Shown piece after piece: positions 6,793 to 12,368 of a stretch of 14,440 bases of DNA; position 1 is the first letter of the stretch, and each line of letters starts with the position of its first letter. The translations under genes and the position numbers were made by a program. This DNA comes from JAKPRU01 sp029568995 (lineage in GTDB: Bacteria > Hinthialibacterota > Hinthialibacteria > Hinthialibacterales > JAKPRU01), in NCBI GenBank assembly GCA_035430965.1, contig DAOMHQ010000136.1:1-14440 (forward strand). Direction: 5' to 3'. The notes below the pieces were generated by a model that did not search any database, was not told where the DNA came from, and saw only the letters and a program-made list of their open reading frames with translations.

Positions 6793-8169
6793 ATGTCTCG
6801 CCCGAAAAAAACATCTGTTCCGATTGCCCCCGCCCGCCGGGCTGCGTTGGATGCGCTTGTCCGTTGCGCTTCCAACAAAAACGTTTTTCTGGACGAAGCA
6901 ATGGAAGACGCGGCTTCTTCGCACTGCCTGGACTCCCGTGACCGGCGACTTGCAATGGAAATCGCTTACGGCTCTACCCGTTTCTGTGCCAAATTGGACC
7001 ACATCCTGAACGCCTACCTGCCAAAAGGGGTTCAATCTCTGCCGGAAACCGTCAAGCAGATTCTTCGAATGACCGCCTACCAGATCCTTCATCTCACAAA
7101 GATCCCTGCCCACGCCTGTATTCACGACGCCGTGGAGTTGGCGCGAGTCACGGGGAATCCTCATCTCTCCAAGCTGGTAAATGCGGTCCTTCGAGGCCTC
7201 GTGCGGGGAGATCGACCGGTCGCTCTTCCGGAATGGCAATCCGACCCGGTGGGCCACCTGGAAATCGTGCATTCTCACCCCAGGCATCTGGTGGAATCGT
7301 GGCTGGAACTCTGGCCCCCCGACCAGGTGCATGAGTTCTGCCGGTTCAACAACACGCCCGCGCCGCTTTACGCAAGGCTCAATCCGCTCAAAGAAATCCC
7401 AGCGGATCTCCGGGATGAAATGGAACCGGCGGATCTCGGTATCCCGAATTGTGTGCGCCTCAATCTGAAAGCATCGCCGATGCAGTCCCGGATCGTGTCG
7501 GAAGGATGGGTGACCATTCAAGATCCGGCGGCGATGCTGGTTCCACTCCTCCTGTCGCTCCAGCCGGGAATGCGTGTTTGGGATGTGTGTGCCGCTCCGG
7601 GCGGCAAAACCACACATTGCGCCGAGATTCTCGGAGATACCGGTCAGGTCGTGGCGTCCGATGTTTCTCTTTCACGTCTTCGATTGCTTCACGCCGCAGG
7701 GGCGGGTCTCAGACCCGCCTCTACGTCCTTGGACATCATCTGTGCGGACGGTCTTCATCCGCCCTGGGACAGAGATTCCCAGGGATTCGACGCGATTTTA
7801 TTGGATGCGCCGTGTACGGGCTGGGGCACGTTGCGTCGGCACCCGGACCTTCGATGGCGTCTTTCACCCTCGGACCCGCAGAGACTGGGCGATTTGTCGT
7901 ACACTCTGCTAGAATCCGTTTGTCGGTCCTTGCGTACGGGCGGCGTCCTTGTGTACGCCACCTGTACACTCAGCCGCCGGGAGAATCAGGACGTAATCCG
8001 TCGTTTCCTGGAATCTCGACCGGGCTGGCGGTTGGAAACGGTGACCCCTTTCCTTCCTCAGCCGTTTCGTTCGATTGTGGCTCAGGAAGGTTGGATCTCG
8101 ATCTTTCCCCCACAGGCGCAGATCGACGGCATGTTCGCTGCCCGTTTGCGAAACAACTCCTCAGCGTGA
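6793..8169 (+). CDS. rsmB: 16S rRNA (cytosine-967-C5) methyltransferase RsmB
   Basis: A 458-residue protein. Residues about 12-140 form the NusB-like RNA-binding domain (ARRAALDALVR, DSRDRRLAMEIAYG, VKQILRMTAYQIL, KLVNAVLRGL). The Rossmann methyltransferase domain carries the SAM motif CAAPGGKTTH (266-275), acidic D290, D319, DAPCTGWGTLRRHPD (338-352, general catalytic C341) and YATCTLSRREN (388-398, nucleophile C391). RsmB methylates C967 of 16S rRNA before subunit assembly. The ATG at 6793 lacks an evident SD and sits 8 nt after a terminator hairpin, so its expression signals are unclear; the next in-frame ATG (6901) would cut into the NusB domain. A palindromic repeat is read in frame at residues 301-311 between strand 2 and strand 3. 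It heads a coupled cluster with the PASTA gene and rpe. Confidence 0.95.
   Translation: MSRPKKTSVPIAPARRAALDALVRCASNKNVFLDEAMEDAASSHCLDSRDRRLAMEIAYGSTRFCAKLDHILNAYLPKGVQSLPETVKQILRMTAYQILHLTKIPAHACIHDAVELARVTGNPHLSKLVNAVLRGLVRGDRPVALPEWQSDPVGHLEIVHSHPRHLVESWLELWPPDQVHEFCRFNNTPAPLYARLNPLKEIPADLRDEMEPADLGIPNCVRLNLKASPMQSRIVSEGWVTIQDPAAMLVPLLLSLQPGMRVWDVCAAPGGKTTHCAEILGDTGQVVASDVSLSRLRLLHAAGAGLRPASTSLDIICADGLHPPWDRDSQGFDAILLDAPCTGWGTLRRHPDLRWRLSPSDPQRLGDLSYTLLESVCRSLRTGGVLVYATCTLSRRENQDVIRRFLESRPGWRLETVTPFLPQPFRSIVAQEGWISIFPPQAQIDGMFAARLRNNSSA
7695..7725. repeat. Palindromic repeat embedded in frame in rsmB
   Basis: A 31-bp inverted repeat centred on 7710. The inner arms GGCGGGTCT and AGACCCGCC are perfect; over 15 positions per arm, 13 match. 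Its ends (CGCAGGGGC, and CTACG on the other side) are degenerate versions of the GTAGGGGC ends of the intergenic copies. It encodes A-A-G-A-G-L-R-P-A-S-T in RsmB without shifting the frame. Confidence 0.85.
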
Positions 8170-8179
8170 GGCAAAATCC

Positions 8180-9286
8180 GTGGCTCGCAGTTTTTTTATT
8201 CGCACGTTGACCTGGGGAACGGGTTGCCTGGTGGCGATCTGCCTTCTGGGAACACTCACCTTTGTGGGGGGATATGCCATCGTGTCGGCCATAGTCCATA
8301 CACCGGAGGTCACCGTCCCCTCCGTATACGGTAAGAACGAAACAGAGGCCATTAAGATCCTTGCTACCGCCGGCCTTTTCATTGAGGTCCCCATTGAATA
8401 CCAGGAAAGCGAGCAATGGGTGGAAGGGATGGTGATCGAACAGAGTCCACGAAGCGGTATCCGTGTAAAAGAAGGCCGCAAGATCCGCCTCACCGTGAGC
8501 AAAGGGGCCAGGCGCATTCTCATTCCTAACCTTGTCGGAAGTCAGGAAGAGGAAATCTACCCCGTTCTTCAGCATTGGGACCTGGCTGCGGGACAACGGG
8601 CAGCCATCTACCATCCGCAACTCGAACCGGGCGTGGTGATTGCACAGCAACCGGCCCCCGGCGAGGCCCTTCATTATGGAAAAGATGTCGCCATCCTGGT
8701 CAGCCTCGGTCCAAGACCGAAATCTTACGTCATGCCGAATCGGATCGAAACAACCGTTCAGGAGACTCAACGGCTGCTCGAACAAATGGGATTCCAAGTG
8801 ACCGTGGATTGGGAAAAAGTGGAGTCATCGGAGAACTGGGATCGGGTCCTGGACCACTTTCCCGCCCCCGGCTCAAAACTCACCGAGGGTAGCGAGATTA
8901 TTCTTACCGTCGGTTCCGAAAACGAGAAAGAGGAACAGATATCCTGGCTGCCTTTCCGCTATCTCCTGCCAAATACCGTCGGTGGCGAATATGTGATCCT
9001 CTCAATTACCGAACTGTCCGGCAACAAGAATACCGCACCACAAACCATCAAGGTCCCCATCGAGGGACCGGGGTATGAACTCTCCGTGCCGGTTCCCTGC
9101 CGAAAACAGGTAAACGTCGAGGTCTATGACGGTGCTGCGGAAAGCGGCAAATTGATCTACAAGACCACACTGAACGCCTCGGACTTCAACCGCCCCGAAT
9201 CCACGGAGAACGCGCCGGAAATCCCGGAAAGATCGCAGTCCGAACCGGTCCAGGAGACCCCTTCCACACAGGAGTATCCACAGTGA
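8180..9286 (+). CDS. Membrane-anchored triple-PASTA protein without kinase domain
   Basis: A 368-residue protein from GTG 8180; its SD (TGAGG, 8167-8171) overlaps the rsmB stop codon, implying translational coupling. The frame upstream to 8075 lies inside rsmB and is not used. A transmembrane helix spans about residues 12-38 with a short basic cytoplasmic tail, so the rest is extracytoplasmic. Three PASTA repeats follow: about 43-108 (VPSVYG ... VKEGRKIRLTVSKG), 112-177 (IPNLVG ... YGKDVAILVSLG) and 183-246 (VMPNRIE ... LTEGSEIILTVGS). Residues about 254-335 form a further beta-rich domain, and 337-368 is a P/E/S/Q-rich tail. PASTA repeats bind peptidoglycan fragments or beta-lactams in PrkC/StkP kinases and PBPs. 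No kinase or transpeptidase motif is present. Its location between rsmB and rpe mirrors the prkC position in Firmicutes. Confidence 0.9.
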   Translation: MARSFFIRTLTWGTGCLVAICLLGTLTFVGGYAIVSAIVHTPEVTVPSVYGKNETEAIKILATAGLFIEVPIEYQESEQWVEGMVIEQSPRSGIRVKEGRKIRLTVSKGARRILIPNLVGSQEEEIYPVLQHWDLAAGQRAAIYHPQLEPGVVIAQQPAPGEALHYGKDVAILVSLGPRPKSYVMPNRIETTVQETQRLLEQMGFQVTVDWEKVESSENWDRVLDHFPAPGSKLTEGSEIILTVGSENEKEEQISWLPFRYLLPNTVGGEYVILSITELSGNKNTAPQTIKVPIEGPGYELSVPVPCRKQVNVEVYDGAAESGKLIYKTTLNASDFNRPESTENAPEIPERSQSEPVQETPSTQEYPQ

Positions 9287-9948
9287 ATCCGCGAAAGAAA
9301 ATCCTTCCTTCCCTGCTCTCTGCCCCTTTCGACCGCCTCGGCGAATCCATTCGGGCCTTGGAGGAGGCAGGCTGCACGCTATTTCACTACGATGTCATGG
9401 ACGGCCATTTTGTGCCAAATTTGACCATCGGACCGCTGATTATCCAGTCGCTGCTTCCGCACTGCAATTCGGAGTTCGATGTACACCTGATGGTCGCTAA
9501 TCCTGAAACCGTTTTCCCCTGGTTTCTCCTGGATCGGGTGCGAAGCATCACCGTCCATGCGGAGGCCACTCCGCACCTTCACGCCCTGCTGATGAGAATC
9601 CGTGCGCATAATCGTCTGGCGGGAGTCTCCCTGAATCCCGCCACGCCGGTTGACTGCCTGGAATATGTGCTTCCCTGTCTCGATCTGGTTCTTGTGATGA
9701 CCGTGAATCCGGGATTCGGCGGGCAGAAATACCTGCCGGAAGCAGGCCGGAAAATCCGCGAGCTGTGCGAATTGAGAGGACAAACCGGCGCGGATTTCCT
9801 CATCCAGGTCGATGGCGGCATCAACGCTCAAACCATCCGAACCGTCCTGGACCTCGGCGTGGAGGAAATCGTGGCAGGCAATGCAATCTACGGAGCCGCC
9901 GATCCGGTTGCTGCATATTGGGAATTAAGCAGTCAACTCGATGCCTGA
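9283..9948 (+). CDS. rpe: Ribulose-phosphate 3-epimerase
   Basis: A 221-residue protein starting at GTG 9283, which overlaps the PASTA gene stop as GTGA; AGGAG (9270-9274) is 8 nt upstream. It interconverts D-ribulose 5-phosphate and D-xylulose 5-phosphate in the cytosolic pentose phosphate or Calvin pathway. The TIM-barrel signatures are complete: ILPSLLSA (7-14), H35-x-D37 with VMDGHFVPN (38-46), DVHLMV with H68 (66-71), the flexible loop TVNPGFGGQ (140-148), QVDGGIN with D177 (175-181), and the phosphate-binding AGNAIYG (198-204, where AGSAIF/YG is more usual). H35, D37, H68 and D177 are the metal ligands, and D37 and D177 the acid/base pair of the family. Length is normal. Confidence 0.97.
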   Translation: MNPRKKILPSLLSAPFDRLGESIRALEEAGCTLFHYDVMDGHFVPNLTIGPLIIQSLLPHCNSEFDVHLMVANPETVFPWFLLDRVRSITVHAEATPHLHALLMRIRAHNRLAGVSLNPATPVDCLEYVLPCLDLVLVMTVNPGFGGQKYLPEAGRKIRELCELRGQTGADFLIQVDGGINAQTIRTVLDLGVEEIVAGNAIYGAADPVAAYWELSSQLDA

Positions 9949-9960
9949 TCCTGGATCGCT

Positions 9961-10035
9961 GAGATTCCTCACATTCGTTCGGAATGACAGAAAGCGCAGA
10001 CGCGGCCTGTCATTTCGACCGAAGGGAGAAATCTC
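9961..10035. repeat. Inverted repeat between convergent rpe and nickel exporter genes
   Basis: Arm 1 (9961-9990, starting GAGATTCCTCAC, ending GGAATGACAG) and arm 2 (10007-10035, starting CTGTCATTTCGA, ending GAAATCTC) are imperfect inverted copies of about 30 nt, separated by 16 nt. The hairpin could serve as a two-way terminator for the convergent genes, though no long T-tract flanks it. The sequence style (GTCATT-CGA-GAAATCTC) resembles widespread dispersed intergenic repeats. Confidence 0.8.
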
Positions 10036-10059
10036 ATCAAATCATGGAGCCTTCCGCTA

Positions 10060-12003
10060 CTACCAGTTTATCACCAGCCATCCACCACGCTTCAGCGCAT
10101 ACACCGTCAGCAACACCCCAATCAGGGTAATCAAGGCCCCTGAAAAGACCGGCAGTATCTTGATCAAACGTCCGGAAAATGAGAACCGGTCGAGCACATG
10201 CTTGGCGCTCACCATCAGGACTCCGACCGCAATCAGGACCGCCGCCAGGCCCACGCTGAATGCACCAATCAGCAGCAATCCGAACGCCGTTCTGTGGAGT
10301 CCGATCGCCACAATCAACACCACGATCGCTGTCGGGCAGGGAACCATCCCGCCGCTGATTCCGAGAACCAGCAGATCCCAAAGACCTGCATTCGCGGGAA
10401 TCTCATGGCTGTGGCCGTGGTGGTGACCGTGCTCATCACTGTGGTCGTGCGTATGCCCGGCATGAGCATGATGCTCTTCATGCTTGTGCGGATGGAAGTG
10501 ATCGTGAGGATGCGGATGGGAATGTGTATGACTCTCTAAGTGCTCATCCTCATCATCGTGGTGATGATCGTCCTCATGATCGTGGTCATGGTCGTGATCG
10601 TGAGGATGCTCATGCGGATGAGGGTGCGGATGAGGATGCGGATGATTCTCGTGGTCATGATCTTCGTCATCATCGTCGTCATGGTCGTCATGGTCATGGT
10701 GAGAAGACACAACGTGCTCATGATGGACATAGGGCTGATAGGGAATCCCGACAGCCGACAGTGTCTGAGAACGTATCCAGTCCCGATACCGGGAGAGAAA
10801 CATGTAAAAGCCGATTCCCATTACCAACAGACCGGACACGACCTCCAGAATCACGACGAGGTCTCCCTGGTTCACCAGGGAGGACTGCAAGTTGAGTGCG
10901 ACAATCCCAACGATGAACACACTGCCCATGTGCGTGAGTGTCACAATCAATCCCAGGTAGAACGCATGCCAGATCGTCCCTTTCGATCCGACCAGGTAGG
11001 CCGCAACGATGGTCTTGCCATGCCCCGGTGTGAGCGCGTGCCCCGCGCCGTAAAAGGCCGAGAGCAGAAGCGCAAGCAGGACAAATAGCGGGTTGAGGTT
11101 TTCCCGGGCGATAAAATCCCCCATCTCCTTCTCGCCCTTCTGGACTGGCGGACCTCCGGAGGCGCGGCGGGTGGCGACCGCACCGGGCGCTTCGGGAAAC
11201 GATTGGATTCTGCGCGGCTTCAATACCGGCGCGGTTTGGTCCGAGGTCTTTTGACTCTGATTGGTGCGGAAAATCGGGATCACACCGGTTTCATTTTCCT
11301 GAAGCAATTCCACGGGGATAATCGTCGCCGAAACCAGCGTGTCCACGTAGGCGAATCCCGTTCCCGATTCCGTTCGGGCCTGGGCGGTTCCCGGCACAAC
11401 GCTGCATTCGACACCCGCCGGCGGCAGCAGCCACGTATCCGCCGTCTCCGGAATGATCTCCACGGTTCCGGGGAACGCGCTTTGGATGGAATCGAGCGGA
11501 ATGGTTGCACCGTCCAGGAAACGGAGACGCAGTTGTCCGAAATTCTTGTTGTTCTCCGGAAAACTCCCGTCCCGGAAAGCCACCTGAATGGGATTGGCGG
11601 AAGTGGGGAGATCTGCCGAAAACTGCACGAGGAGCTGCAAACAGGTAATCCGCGCCAGCCCCGGATAAAAACGGACATCCCGATGGTCCACCCGCAGCGG
11701 GATTTCCTGCCCGTCAACGGTCAGAGAAACGGCAGACTGGATCGTCGGAATTCGCCGGTCCAGGTAAGTGGCAATTTCCTCGCGAGTGAGCTGGGAATTG
11801 TTGTCTGTGTCGATCTGCCCCAATTCGGGGAAACACGGCATCTCCGCAATGTCGATCAGCGTATGAATGCGGATCGAACCCGGACGGAATTCCAGGGTGC
11901 TGAAATGATTGATAGAGAATTGGCTCAGCGGATGTGCCGAAACCGCAAGCACGGTCCATCCGGCCCAGAATCCCATCCACAAAGTGCGAAACACAATCGA
12001 CAT
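10060..12003 (-). CDS. NicO/RcnA-type nickel/cobalt exporter with periplasmic domain and His-rich loop
   Basis: A 647-residue membrane protein; AAGGAAA lies 7 nt before the ATG. Residues 1-23 are a signal or membrane segment ending in VSAHPLSQFSINHFS, typical of exported N-terminal domains fused to NicO transporters. Residues 65-76 (D65, D67, N69, Q71, T73, E76) fit an EF-hand loop. Residues about 24-240 are the extracytoplasmic beta-rich domain, and 241-300 a linker. The transporter has helices near 305-323, 343-371, 382-403, 542-570, 575-600 and 614-637, with H322-x5-H328 in GHALTPGHGKT and the second signature GGMVPCPTAIV (551-561). Between helices 3 and 4 lies a loop (427-533) with 46 His among 107 residues plus many Asp/Glu, expected to chelate metal before export. 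A plain RcnA has a much shorter His loop. Metal identity (Ni, Co, perhaps Zn) is inferred. Confidence 0.9.
   Translation of the reverse strand: MSIVFRTLWMGFWAGWTVLAVSAHPLSQFSINHFSTLEFRPGSIRIHTLIDIAEMPCFPELGQIDTDNNSQLTREEIATYLDRRIPTIQSAVSLTVDGQEIPLRVDHRDVRFYPGLARITCLQLLVQFSADLPTSANPIQVAFRDGSFPENNKNFGQLRLRFLDGATIPLDSIQSAFPGTVEIIPETADTWLLPPAGVECSVVPGTAQARTESGTGFAYVDTLVSATIIPVELLQENETGVIPIFRTNQSQKTSDQTAPVLKPRRIQSFPEAPGAVATRRASGGPPVQKGEKEMGDFIARENLNPLFVLLALLLSAFYGAGHALTPGHGKTIVAAYLVGSKGTIWHAFYLGLIVTLTHMGSVFIVGIVALNLQSSLVNQGDLVVILEVVSGLLVMGIGFYMFLSRYRDWIRSQTLSAVGIPYQPYVHHEHVVSSHHDHDDHDDDDDEDHDHENHPHPHPHPHPHEHPHDHDHDHDHEDDHHHDDEDEHLESHTHSHPHPHDHFHPHKHEEHHAHAGHTHDHSDEHGHHHGHSHEIPANAGLWDLLVLGISGGMVPCPTAIVVLIVAIGLHRTAFGLLLIGAFSVGLAAVLIAVGVLMVSAKHVLDRFSFSGRLIKILPVFSGALITLIGVLLTVYALKRGGWLVINW
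10405..10725 (-). repeat. Low-complexity His/Asp-coding tract in the exporter
   Basis: The DNA is a run of CAT/CAC alternating with GAT/GAC, CCT/CCG and GAA/GAG codons, including P-H and D-H dipeptide runs (residues 454-464 and 469-476). Such near-repetitive DNA is prone to slippage, so the loop length probably varies between strains. It also creates long spurious hydrophobic frames on the other strand. Confidence 0.9.
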
Positions 12004-12116
12004 AATCTGATTTCCTTGCTGCGAATGCGACTCCAGAAGAGCCGTGATTTGCGTAAAGAAAGCACGACCTCTCCGCGATAGCGAAAGGAATGTTGGATAG
12101 GCGCAACCCTCTGTGT

Positions 12117-12164
12117 CTCCCCCAAACTTTGGGGGAGAGGTTCCTCCCCCAAGATTGGGGGAGG
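12117..12164. repeat. Two tandem perfect hairpins (CTCCCCCAA family)
   Basis: Hairpin 1 has 10-bp arms CTCCCCCAAA (12117-12126) and TTTGGGGGAG (12128-12137) with a 1-nt centre. Hairpin 2 has 10-bp arms CCTCCCCCAA (12143-12152) and TTGGGGGAGG (12155-12164) with centre GA. The flanks CAACCC (12104-12109) and GGGTTG (12173-12178) are complementary, so the pair may form one larger nested structure. The two hairpins are near copies of each other and look like a dispersed repeat distinct from the GTAGGGGC family. Confidence 0.88.
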
Positions 12165-12320
12165 TGAGGTGGGGGTTGGCCGGACCGCATAAGACTGCTC
12201 AGAATGACGGTTCAGAGCGAGCTTTCTCAGGAATCCACGTCTTCTTCAATCGTCTCACTTCCCGGCGACCCTGTCCAGGACCGGATGTTCACCCCATGGC
12301 ATCCCGGACCGCCGAAGCTG

Positions 12321-12326
12321 TATAAT
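12321..12326 (+). promoter_or_regulatory. Candidate -10 box for the activase gene
   Basis: A perfect TATAAT preceded directly by TG lies 42 nt before the ATG at 12369. No good -35 is visible about 17 nt upstream, so the promoter is tentative. Confidence 0.4.
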
Positions 12327-12368
12327 AAAGGCAGTCGCGACTCTTGTGAATTAAAGGGTGTTCCGGAG

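Larger units (their letters stand above)
12004..12368. other. Divergent intergenic region, nickel exporter to activase
   Basis: This 365-bp gap has a minus-strand SD at its left edge, the tandem hairpins at 12117-12164 and a -10-like TATAAT at 12321. About 12180-12290 shows no convincing gene or site. The 70-codon frame at 12113-12325 is built on the repeat and has no SD. Confidence 0.7.

Noticed and set aside
10540..11088. Plus-strand frame coding for a very hydrophobic Ile/Val/Met-rich protein
   Set aside because: It is the mirror of the CAT/GAT-rich His/Asp tract (ATG/ATC codons on the other strand), not a real membrane protein.
12113..12325. 70-codon frame upstream of the activase
   Set aside because: It is built on the tandem hairpins, has no SD and carries no domain signal.
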